Origin: Leptoclinus maculatus
Taxonomy: Eukaryota; Chordata; Actinopteri; Perciformes; Stichaeidae
DNA: 64,000 nucleotides
Direction of reading: 5' to 3'
Assembly: GCA_032191485.1 (NCBI GenBank)
Contig: JAVDOI010000003.1
Coordinates: 9,610,986-9,674,985 of the forward strand
Both the position numbers and the translations under genes were made by a program. The notes below the pieces were generated by a model, which worked only from the letters and a program-made list of their open reading frames with translations, did not search any database and had not been told where the DNA came from. Below are positions 25,519-39,865 of the stretch, in pieces (position 1 is the stretch's first letter; each line of letters opens with the position of its first letter).

Positions 25519-27498
25519 ATGGACAATCAAACGTTAACAGAAATTGGGAAAAACATGACGTCTACTGAGTCACACAGGGGACTTGTTGAGGATTTCACAG
25601 ACAGCCGTCATACTGACTCTGAAACAGGGACGATCACTCCCCCGGATGAGTGTACACCACATCCCGTACCGCGAATGGACCAGGCGGTCATGGACCACTT
25701 GGGGCAGCTTTTCGACCACTGCATCCAGCAAGTGTCCCATCTGGAGACTCGGAGGAACGAGCTGATACAGGAGCTCCTTAGTCTGCAGGAACCCATTCTG
25801 CGAGTCGTGGGGCACCTGAGGGGGAAGCTGGTGGAGACTCAGAGGCTGCTCACGCTGGCTCAACTGGATTATGTCGCCGTTTATGAGGATGTGAAAGAGG
25901 TGAAGAGGAAACTGTTTGCCACAGCCAGAGACTGCATCCAGAGCCAGGTGATGCTGGCTGAACAAGAGTATGAGGTGGCTCAGTCTGCTGTTACACAGGT
26001 AGGAACCACGGGATGGATGATGCCTGGAGGATTGACTTACTGTGGCAGGTTATGACAGATGATGGTGGTTTGTTCTGCAGTATAAGATATCACCTCTATC
26101 ATATCATCTACTGCGTGTATATCATTTTATCTAAATTTGTCAGACAAATGGTTTTGCGGGAAACACTAAAACCAACATTGCATGAAACTGTCAATATGTG
26201 CAACAAACGGCAGTGAGCAATGTAAGGAGTCAATGCTGAATGTAAGGAGTCAATGCTGAATGTAAGGCAGCAGGAAACATTACATACTGTGTAGAAGTAT
26301 GGGGGGAAATGTAGATATATAACAATACAAAACATAAACATACAAACATACATTAAAAAACTGCTGTAAATACCAACATGTAGAATCCCAAACTTTATTT
26401 TTGATGAGAGAAAGTCAGTGTGATTTTAAGAAACAAAGGAATTATGTTACAAAAAGTAATTTAAAGTCATGAATTTATGGATAAGCTGTAGTGAGACACT
26501 GAAAAGATATAGCACACTTAACATCTAAAGTATTTTTTAAATAATCTCTTCATAAATATTAAAATGTATGAAGAGAATGACATGTTGGTTCATGTTTGTA
26601 AGATGTTAGTTCAAATAGGTTGTATGTTGTTCATATTTTCATTTCATATTGTTCTCCCTTCTCCAACAACTTGGTTTACTGTAGCTTTGCTCAATTATAC
26701 CAGTTGCATATGTCTTGTCTTTTAAATCAATTTCACATCCATCCATAGGAGGAGCTCAAGGCCCACATCCAAAGTCTGACCCAGGAGTTGTCCCAGCTCC
26801 GGGAGGCCCAGCAGAACCAGCTAAACACTCTGAGGGACCAGGCCTCCAAGCCCCGCAGGCCCAGGGCCACGAGTGACGTCACCCATTGCCGACAGGCTTC
26901 TGTCAGACTGCAGCGGCGGCTCAGCGGCAGCGTGAAGGCCCTGGAGTGCTGGTACGAGCCTCGGCTCATGGTCCTGCTAAAGAGAAGGCAGGTTGGGGAG
27001 GAGTCCTTGAGGAAAAGCAGGGAGCAGGCCATGGACCTGAGGGCCAGCCTGGGGCCCCTCAGAGAGGCCATGCGGAGACTGGAGGTGCAGAGAGCCTGTC
27101 TAGAGCAGAGGGTCACTCTGATGGAGAGGGAGCAGAGCGTCACACAACACAAGGTGACTGGAGTCAGGGTAGAACATGACATATATAAAGGATGTTTGGT
27201 AAAACTAGACCAACTGAGATGTTTCTCTACTTTGCAGGAGACTGTGGAGAAACTAAAAGAGATTCTGAGAGAACTAGAAGTGGAGTTTGAGGTTCAAAGA
27301 AAATCTAAGAAAAATTTGGAGGATCGTAATGACAGCATATTAAAAGAGCTGACACTTCTGATGTACGTTTAATCTGAAGCTTCTACGCTTTGATTTACTT
27401 TGAATTGTGAGCAACAGGATAAAAAAAGACTAACATGTGGCTTGTTTTATAGAGGCAGTGATGAACCCCGTGAAACCACTGAAGAGGAGGATCCTTAA
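25519..27498 (+). CDS. sync: Syncoilin, intermediate-filament family protein
   Basis: Syncoilin is an atypical intermediate-filament protein of muscle that binds alpha-dystrobrevin and desmin. Four coding exons: 25519-25998, 26749-27153, 27238-27362 and 27453-27498, all GT..AG and in phase, 351 residues (human about 480). After a short acidic N-terminal part (about 1-50), the rest is coiled-coil: heptad-rich segments with LEEL/QELLSLQEPIL-like stretches, the ECIQ-like DCIQSQVMLAEQEYEVAQ segment, a CWYEPRLMVLLKRR block and QRACLEQRVTLMERE. The ATG at 25519 lies 18 bp inside an exon that starts at 25501, so 5' non-coding exon(s) lie upstream. The long acidic head of human syncoilin is not visible here. 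Synteny (between nhsl3 and rbbp4) agrees with human. An extra upstream coding exon cannot be excluded. Confidence 0.9.
26221..26267. repeat. Short 20-bp tandem repeat in sync intron 1
   Basis: Two full identical copies and one partial copy of a 20-bp unit beginning TGTAAGGAGT. Read directly. Confidence 0.9.
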
Positions 27499-27564
27499 TA
27501 TTCTGTTTGCAGCGGATACTTATGCTGATCATCTACATTATACCATGGCATACAACTTACATTT

Positions 27565-27570
27565 AATAAA
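27565..27570 (+). terminator. Poly(A) signal of sync
   Basis: AATAAA lies 67 bp after the sync stop codon. It is the first such hexamer downstream. Confidence 0.7.
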
Positions 27571-27706
27571 GAAATTATACAAATAATTATAAAATTCAGC
27601 ACAAATTAAACTTTTCGCTTCTACAGAATTTACTCTTGAACTACCTAAAACTTAACATCTGGCCTGCTGTGCCAAGAAGCAAAGCAAAGCGATTTTCTGT
27701 AAATAT

Positions 27707-27712
27707 TTTATT
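27707..27712 (-). terminator. Poly(A) signal of rbbp4
   Basis: Minus-strand AATAAA about 420 bp after the rbbp4 stop codon. It lies about 140 bp from the sync signal, so the two genes end tail to tail. Confidence 0.6.
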
Positions 27713-28129
27713 ATGAATTTACTTAAGTACACAAGAGACAGATGCAGCACAGAAAAAAAAAACAGCACATATAAAAGTGACACACAGAATCTGGAAAAGT
27801 CATAATATGAATATCAAGCAAATACAAGAACAGTATGTACAACTTTAATACAAATGGATCTTTGTAGAAATGTAACTAACTAAACAGGATGAAAAAAATA
27901 AAGCCATCAAAAAGCAAACCTGAATGTGGAACACATCTGTAAAGGCTTCATCACAAGCCAGAGTGGAGTACTGGGAAAAAAAAGATCTAAAAATCTGGTC
28001 AATAGAGACTTACTTTAAATACATCACAACAAGATGACAACGCAGCATTTTATTCTTTAAATGCTCTTCAAAAAAAAAAAAAATCAGTTTTCAACAAGCA
28101 GGTCAAAAGACGAGATGTGGAGACTGAAC

Positions 28130-31796
<3,667 letters not shown>

Positions 31797-32087
31797 TGTG
31801 TCGTGGTTGAACCACTACCACTGACGAAGAGTAGAAAAATATGTTGGGAGAGAGCACTCAGTAGACAGAACGAAGGCTTGCAATGGCGCCAACTCCATGC
31901 AACAGGATCGACCAATCAGCGTTCAGCAAACACCGACAGGAAGTCGTCACAGCAAACACACTTCTTCCATCCGGAACATCCCTCTTCCGACGCATGTAGC
32001 GTACCGGCTGTGAATGGTTGTGACACACCGACATGGTGACATTTGTTTTGGTCATCTTTTAAAGCGTTGAATGAACGTACAGTCATA
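31797..32087. promoter_or_regulatory. Bidirectional promoter of rbbp4 (-) and zbtb8os (+)
   Basis: Only 291 bp separate the two divergent start codons. The interval holds an inverted-CCAAT-type element (ACCAATCAGC at 31911), an ATGGCGCC YY1/E2F-like site at 31883, a CCGGAA ETS core at 31971 and no obvious TATA box. This is the usual make-up of a housekeeping divergent promoter. Transcription start sites are not visible. Confidence 0.75.
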
Positions 32088-34549
32088 ATGGACGACCGTG
32101 AGCTGGACCTTACAGAGGCACAGAAAGCGACTAAGTCAAAATACCCGAAAATCAACAAGAAATATGAATGTAAGTCTGATGTTATGATTAAAAAGATGTA
32201 GCTATCTTAGCTCGTTTAACATTACTGTATTAGTGAACACTGTTACAACTTTGTTTACAGTCTCCATCGTCAGCTCGCTGTAGCTAACGTTATGTTCATG
32301 CTCTAATTCAACGAAACTATCTAAATTGTGTCATAAATATTCTTTGAAACGAGTATTGTCATATCTGCCCAGCTGTTATAGGCACGTGTAACGGCACGCC
32401 CTGCCTCATTATGTCACCTTGTGTTTTACTATTGCAGACCTGGATCATACAGCGGATGTGCAGTGAGTGTGTTTTAACATCTTGGTGAAATCTCATGTTT
32501 CTCTGTTGTTTCGGTCACTGTTATATTTGCTGATCTCTCTTCAAAGAATTCACTCTTGGGGAAACACTCTGGAGGAAGCCTTCGAGCAGTGTGCCATGGG
32601 CATGTTTGGCTACATGACGGACACAGAGACAGTGGAACCCATTGATACTGTTGACGTGGAATCAGAGGGTGAGAGCACTTTGTCGCCGTCCGTTCAACAC
32701 AAGCCTCGATCAACCTCTTCAATACCTCGATCAGTCATGCTGCTTCCAGATCACCAGAACTAAACCTCTATGCATATCCTGTCCCCTTCTCAAAAGGTGA
32801 CGACATGGAGTCTCTTCTTTTCCACTTCCTAGATGACTGGTTGTACAAGTTTAGTGCAGAACTCTTCTTCGTTCCCAGGGTGAGTATGTTGGATCAGTTA
32901 TATGGTGATGGACATGTTTTGTATGTAGTTTCTCAAAACATCTAGGGGAAGTAAGGTGACACCGCAGCAGGAACTGCTGACCAGGAACCAGGTCTGTTCT
33001 ATCAGGAAGTGACCCATATGTGCCACAGTATGCACACTGCTGTGCATAATTTACATAGAATGTATTTTGATTCTTGTTTGATGGACAGACTATGTTAATA
33101 TCTTGTTTATTATTTATTTTCCTGTTATTCTCCTGACACAATCATTTGTTGAATCTATCCACCAGGAGATCAAAGTTTTGCACATAGACAGAATGCACTT
33201 CAAGATCCGCTCCATTGGGTAAGTTTCCATTGTTGTCTTTACTTAACTCATTCCCTGCAACTCCACCCAGATAACTTTTGATCAAAACAAACTTATATTT
33301 GTTAGAAGCTCACCTCTATCATGCATTACGTGAGGAAATCTCGTGTGAATAGGAGGCTACACACTCGAGGGAGACACAGAGGATCACTCACACGACTCCG
33401 GAGACGTATCTTCAGACTGGAACTTCCTGATATATTTCTTACAAATGTACATCACAGTTCTACCGGGCCTGTCTGTAGAGCAGATCACACCCTCACTCTC
33501 AGTCAGAAAAGCACAGGTGGAGGATTATGTTTCCACATTGACCACAGATGGTGCAGTGATGAGACCGCTATAGCTAAGAAGTGCTTCCCTGACCTGGAAG
33601 CTAAACCATTCTAATCCCCTCGTGAACTTACTGCTATAATACTGGTTGGAGTGTATATCGCTCCCCTGGCAAATGCCAGCTCCTCATAAAAGCTGTTAGC
33701 AGACCAGTATATAAGCATATAAGGCATCTACTTGCACGCAGCTGGGGAACTCCGATCATTCCCACATACTGGCAAAAGCTCTAAAATATGGTCCTCTGAA
33801 GCCAAAATACACCCTGAGACATCTTCATGGAAGACTACCTGGATGACTATACTGATTTATCAGCTTCTGTGAAGACATCTACCAGGATAATCTGCTGCTT
33901 GAGTGATGATAAATCCTGGTTCTCCTTTGAGCTCGGGAAGCTTTGAGACAACAACAAAAAGGCCTACAGGAGGGGTCACCTGGTGGTTTACAAAGGGGCA
34001 AAGCAGGCACATAAGTGCAGTAAAGTCAGACAAATAACAGTATAAGGACAAACTGGTATTTTTCTGCTGTTGAATGTCGGTTTGGAAGGAACCTCAGACA
34101 TGAACAGATGTTGAACCTCAGAGTACTGCAGCTGACCTCTCTCTCCTAAACACTCTTCTTCATCGATCTAGTCTTACTTTTCTATTTCATTTACCTCTTT
34201 TATGCTGTTCTCTCACACGGTCATCTTTGTTTTATTTATTAAAGTTGGGGTGAAGAATTCTCTCTGGCAAAGCATCCACAGGTAAGTCAGTGAAGCTTGC
34301 TTGAAGATGTCACTGTAGAATATATAAATATAATAAAATGGTGGAATACAAGTACAGAGGGCTGTTTTAAAAAAAATCATTGGCACTTATAGGAGAATTG
34401 TGTACAATACATAATAAAAGATAAATGCTGTGTTTGTGTTATGTCCTCTCTTGTAAATCCAGGGAACTGAGGTGAAAGCCATCACATACTCCGCAATGCA
34501 GATCCACGATAAGGAAAAATCTGAGATATTTGCCATCATTGATATCTGA
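32088..34549 (+). CDS. zbtb8os: Archease (tRNA-splicing ligase cofactor)
   Basis: Archease activates the RTCB ligase that joins tRNA exons and XBP1 mRNA. Seven coding exons: 32088-32169, 32438-32462, 32547-32668, 32797-32879, 33166-33218, 34245-34281 and 34463-34549, in phase, 162 residues (human 167). The diagnostic YLDHTADVQ metal-site motif spans exons 1-2. It is followed by SWGNTLEEAFEQ, MFGYMTD, a LLFHFLDDWLYKF segment, IRSIGWGEEFSL and the C-terminal FAIIDI end that carries the last acidic residue of the family. Two exons are only 25 and 37 nt. It shares a promoter with rbbp4. The fifth intron carries a LINE fragment. Confidence 0.95.
33470..34110 (+). mobile_element. Decayed non-LTR retrotransposon (LINE) endonuclease fragment
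   Basis: Plus-strand translation gives STGGGLCFHIDHRWCSD, then CFPDLE, then, after an in-frame stop, SPRELTAIILVGVYIAPLANA. This is the order GGGxCxYxxxxWC / CSPDLE / YLPREF..VYIPPxANA seen in apurinic endonuclease domains of fish L2/Rex-type LINEs. Downstream traces (KSWFSFELGKL, AYRRGHLVVY) match the linker before reverse transcriptase. Several stops and frame breaks show it is dead. It lies in zbtb8os intron 5, same strand. The clade is uncertain. Confidence 0.7.
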
Positions 34550-36540
34550 CAATACCTCCAGAGGCAGACCGCACTCCTGGTTCAATGAAACTGGAATATC
34601 TACTCGGCCAATTTAAGTGGCCTTTTATCTAAGGCACTGATTCTTGACTTGTAAAATGTTTTTCTATTTGTACGGTGAACTGTTTACGAACAGCAGCATT
34701 TGCCAACATTTCTGTTAGCTGATAGATTAGTGATATGACACTGATATCTTAAACATTGTATCATTTCAGAAATCACAAAACCATGGAAATATGACGCTTT
34801 ACTTAAAAGTCACTATTGAAAAGAAAAACTAATTGAGAACAATGCAATGTTTTAACACATTTTGTCAACACAGTTTTACTTGAAATGCTTTTGCAAATTC
34901 TTATTTATCACAAATTTGACATGAATTGTGTCGATGCCTTAATCATTGTAAATAAATCAACAGACTTTATTTTTCTGCTGTGGGATTGATTAAATGGAAA
35001 GTGGTACTTTAAAATAAAATCTTGCTTTTGAATATTTTGTTTGGACATTAAGGAGGACAAAGCAGTAAACAGCAGCTCCAACTTCAGAATTACATAGCAA
35101 AAAAACATAACTCTCACTAACTTTGATTTCACCACAGCAGCATATTAAAACCTGCTAAAGGAAGAATGCTTACACTGAGTCAACACTGAAAAATAGCAGG
35201 AGATTTTATTTTGTAGTACATTGTGTAGCACAAAGTGGAACAAACACATTTCTTAACTGAAATTAATTCATTATAGCGTACTGATTGTATACTCACCGCT
35301 CTGGCCAAAGTGTCTCAGCTGGTCCTGTGTTTTGTTGGTGCCGTTATTATACAATACATTGTACTGCTAATATCCAGTATTAAACCACATCCACAAGACC
35401 AGCTGGAGTTGTTACCTTATATGCACCCAGAAGAGAACCACAAGACCCGACGAGCATGATCACAGTAAACTCTGTGCAGGGAGATATCAATCACAACACT
35501 TTATAGATAGATTACTTTTTGTATTTATTAGTATTGACTTAATAATCCCAGGCAGTTTCTGAAAGCTGTTCTGGATACATAGAGTAAAAGGAAGTGCAAA
35601 CTGCAGTATTTATGATATTTATGATTGATGTGGCTAAAAGAAAGCTACACAATGTGTTTTCCAGTTCAACTAATCTCTATTGTCACGGACCAAAAATGTA
35701 CAATGCACTGCACAAGTGGAATCAGGTGTAAACGGACTGAAACCAGCTGGAATTCTATTATAGAATTTACAGTTGTAAGAACACTAGAAGCTGTCGCAGT
35801 AGTATTTTGCAGTAATTAATCCTTGCCAAATTCCATGTGGATTGACCAATGGTGGAATATGCAAAATAATAATAATAAATAGGGTACTACAAATAGGTTT
35901 AAACTGAAATACACATTTCTGAGCCAAATATGCAATATAGGACACAGTAACATCAATGAGCTTTGATAACGTACTGGCCTACAATTTGAATAGCTTCAAT
36001 AACTGATAACTTGATTGACAGAAAATGAAAAGAGAACTACATTATAATTAATGATTTGAGTAATGTATCAAGCAAAAGATGGACAACACTGGAATCAAGC
36101 GGGAGATGTGCTTGTTTTTCTTTGTTTCATATTAGTGTAAAACTGGGTTCATTGGCTGTTCAGCTGAGTAAGTAGGCTATTTGCAAAGATCGCTTAGTGC
36201 AGTGTTAAGATATGAAGGGCATTTTTCAATACTTTGCATGAAAAATGATTAAACAAATGATCTACTAATTAAAAAGAAGACACAATAGAATCATACAAAT
36301 AATTGTTTATTGTATGAAACCACAGCAGGACAAATGTTCCTCCAAGTCATACCAATGACATCACAATACCAGTTTTCAGTATCCATATGTGTATCTATAT
36401 GTTTAATTGATATGAAGACTATTTTTGATATAAGAACCATGATCAGCGAGAGGACGTTGGATCTATATTCTATAACAATAGGTTTCAATCACCATTCAAC
36501 CGGTTCAATGAGACCACGCCCCCTGCTGCCTTTCCCTCCC
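34550..36540. other. zbtb8os 3' UTR and intergenic DNA
   Basis: AT-rich 3' UTR with two AATAAA hexamers, then about 1.5 kb with no open frame of note, no RNA gene and no recognised repeat. Confidence 0.6.
35013..35018 (+). terminator. Likely poly(A) signal of zbtb8os
   Basis: AATAAA 464 bp after the archease stop. Another AATAAA at 34951 may be used instead. Confidence 0.5.
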
Positions 36541-36858
36541 GATTACCGTGGTGCGCTCTGGCGGTGACGTCATCACCTCCTCTCGCGCATCTTCCTCCTC
36601 CCACCGCACTGAAATGCAGCTGCGCCATTGCTCCTTTGTCCATTGAAGAGAGCCGCGCGACGTGCAACGGAAAGATACCGTGGTCATCCTGCAACTCGAC
36701 TGCTTATTGTGCAACGTGCTTCTACCGGGTCTCCGGTGTCGAACGAACGTAGTAGGACATCGCATCGCTCTTTAATCTGGCCGGAGTAGTGTGTTGCTAC
36801 GAGCCAAGCGTTCAATTTTGGGTCCGCTGAGCAGTCAAGCCCACAAAGGAAAATCAAA
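36541..36858 (+). promoter_or_regulatory. khdrbs1 promoter and 5' UTR with a full CRE
   Basis: CG-rich segment just before the Sam68 start codon. A perfect palindromic cAMP-response element TGACGTCA lies at 36565-36572, about 290 bp before the ATG. No TATA box was seen. Confidence 0.6.
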
Positions 36859-39800
36859 ATGGAAGACACTAAATACCTTCCGGAGCTCCAGGCCGAAAAA
36901 GACAGCTTGGACCAGTCGTTCACGCACGCAATGAAACTTATTTCTGCAGGTAAATGTGACCGCTAACGTGTAGAGGCGAATACAGACCAACGACAGTATG
37001 GCGCGAGGCCTAGCATCTTTTTTCCTTAAACGAGCGACCGGTGCAGGCCTGAACAATGGCGTAATGAACACGTGGTTGTTAGCTATGTGGGTCAGACTCT
37101 CGGTTGAAAATGTACGTTGTAATGTATGTTTTCTTATTTTAACGGAAATAATCTTTCTTCAAAAAGACGAACGTTATAAATGTTGTTTTTGTGAATGAAA
37201 TAATCCGTGTTGATCCTACCATCGACTCATTTTTGCAATGCGCTTAATATATTACGGCTCATGTAATGGACAAAAGCACTTTAATTGGCACTAAATCATT
37301 GCTATGCATCATGTTTTTGGCGTTTATTGAGAGTTGGTAATTAAACCTGTGAATTCCACATGCTTAAAACCGTTTTTTCTTCTTCTCGCGTGCAGAAATT
37401 GAGAGGATTGGGAAAGGTGAAACCAAGAAAGAGCCTGAGAAGGAAACGTACCTGGACCTGTTCGCTACCAAGAATCTCAAACTGAAAGAGCGGGTACTCA
37501 TTCCTACCAAGCAGTATCCCAGGGTAAGCGTTTAATTTATGCTTTCTCATTTAATGCTCCACCCACTGGATGCTGTGTTTAGTGAACTGGCTTATTGGAG
37601 GTTATAAAAAAATGCGCTCTGTGTACTAAGCTTGTTTTCCTGCATGATCAATTTTGCAGTATTCTAATAATGCAGATTTAGAGTAAGGGCTGATGCAACC
37701 GTGGAGTTGACCGTGACCTGATTTTATTTCAGAATGGGCTGTACTACCTGCTGTGTATATAATCTGTCTCTTTGTTGCTGGTAACATAATACAATGCAAG
37801 GCTGCAATTAAATTGGAACATTCCCTACAGGTGAACTTTGTTGGTAAGCTTCTGGGACCACAGGGCAGCACAATCAAGAGACTCCAGGAAGAGACTGGGG
37901 CAAAGATTTCAGTTCTGGGGAAAGGTTCCATGAGGGACAAGAACAAGGTATTTGTAGAAACGTTTTCCTAGCTGAACTATTCAAAGGATGTTAACTGGTA
38001 TTATCCTAATGTTTTGTACCTTAATCATAATTTATATTTCATATGTTGTTGTTTTTCAGGAGGAAGAGTTGAGGAAGGGCGGTGAGGCCAAATATGCTCA
38101 CCTGTCCATGGAGCTGCATGTGTTCATTGAGGTGATGGCACCCATACCAGAAGCCTATATGCGCATGGCTCATGCTATGGAGGAGGTCAAGAAGTTCCTT
38201 ATCCCGGTATGTGCCCAGGGCAACGCTTTACAGAAACATTTTAGTGCTTAACATTGGCATTCCAGTAAGGCTGATCACAATGCTTTGCCAGATCTTCTTT
38301 GAATTAATCTTTTTGTTTTTTAAAGGTATGCATTACCCCAAAAATCCCAAGTATCATTAAATATGGAAAAATAACCCTGCGTTATTCAATATGCATCAAC
38401 AATTATTGTCATTGGTTATTCTGTGTGAGCTGTGCTTTCCCAGGCACTGAAACGCAGCGCAGGCACATCATATGTCGGCATAGGCTACAGTCGATTAATT
38501 TGTTTATGACTACGTATGCACAAGGTTGCATTTACAAACTATCTCTGTCATTTAATTGATATTATTTTGAATCCGTTTTCGGTTAAAAAACTGAAAACCC
38601 TTGATGTCCTCTTTTGGTCCCCTATATCGCATTAGACAATAATACTGTAGTAAAGTACGATATAAGTAAATGATGACCACAGGTTTGAGGAAAGTATAAC
38701 TGTTTGTGTTGTCACTGTCCCCTGAAAATGACAAGCACATTGACTGTTTTGGTCTCGTCTGTAGGAGCCCGGAGAGCACGAGTACATGGATCCTAACTTC
38801 CTGAATGGATCCCAGGATTGTCCCAGGGGGCGAGGTGGTCACCTCGGAAGGGGCAGGGGTGGACCACCTGGTGCTGGAGGACCACGGTAGGAGCCTGATT
38901 TCATGACTATAACAATACAACAGCGCATTGTAGCATCATCTCATGTTTTGTTTTTTAACCAGTGAAATTAGTGCTAGTTTCTAAGGATACGTTTTCTGTT
39001 ATTCACATTTTACAACCTGGTTAACTGTCCACAGGGGGCGAGGGATGCCACGCGGGGCTCCCCGAGGAGCAATGCGGGGTGGCGGCCCCCGGGGGGGATT
39101 AGGGCGTGGCAACGGTCATAGAGGTGCACCATCGGGTAGGGGTGGACCACCGTCTGCTCCTAATAGAGGAGGCTCAGCTCCACGCTCTAGACCACCTGCA
39201 GCAGGGGCTCCAAGGATGCTCCCCTCTGCAGCCATGTCCCACCAGGGTCCTCCCTCAGCATCACAGTCCAAATCTGATGGCTACGAGGACTATGTAAGTG
39301 GCTTGCGTCCTGGTTTCTTCTTTTCACACGACTTGTCTCTTGCTAGACCGTGTCCTCTGGTTGCAATAGTTGTGACACACTTGACATTGTCTAACTGAAT
39401 CTGTTGTCATTTTAGCCTTCCTATGAAGAGCAGTATGCAGAGCCTGCCTATGAGGGATATGACAATTACTATAACCAGCAACCTGCACCTGCGTAAGTCA
39501 AAATGACCTGCCTACTAAATCTTACTGTAAATTGGAGGAGTACTATACTTACACTTTTTTACTGCCCACAGGGATACTGAATATTATGATTATGGACACG
39601 GAGAGGCCCAGGAAACCCCATATGAGCCCTATGGTAAGATAATACTTTTTTTGGTAGCACAGGCACGCACACACTGAGGACACATGTGGAGCACTGATTG
39701 GACCGCCCGTCTAACTAATGACGTGTTCCTGTGTTTCTCCTTTCTGTCTCTGTAGCTCAAGATGAGTGGGACAACTCATGGTCTAGCTCCGGGGCTGGAG

Positions 39801-39865
39801 GCAAGACGGCCGCTCCCAGGCAGTCGAAGGGAACGTACAGAGAGCATCCCTACGGAAGATACTGA
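36859..39865 (+). CDS. khdrbs1: Sam68, STAR-family KH-domain RNA-binding protein
   Basis: Nuclear RNA-binding signal adaptor that regulates splicing. Nine coding exons: 36859-36949, 37396-37523, 37831-37947, 38060-38206, 38765-38886, 39035-39293, 39416-39492, 39572-39633 and 39756-39865, in phase, 370 residues. Order: QUA1 (KYLPELQAEKDSLDQSFTHA, residues 4-30), KH domain with the GPQG loop and ISVLGKGSMRDK (about 74-160), an arginine-glycine-rich and proline-rich stretch (about 190-280), a Tyr-rich region (YEEQYAEPAYEGY, YYDYGHG) for kinase docking, and the conserved C-terminal nuclear signal YREHPYGRY. An in-frame TAG at 36787 with no ATG between it and the start supports the chosen start. 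The roughly 95-residue proline-rich head of human Sam68 is therefore missing. A KHDRBS2/3 identity is unlikely given the RG region and synteny with tmem39b. Confidence 0.95.
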
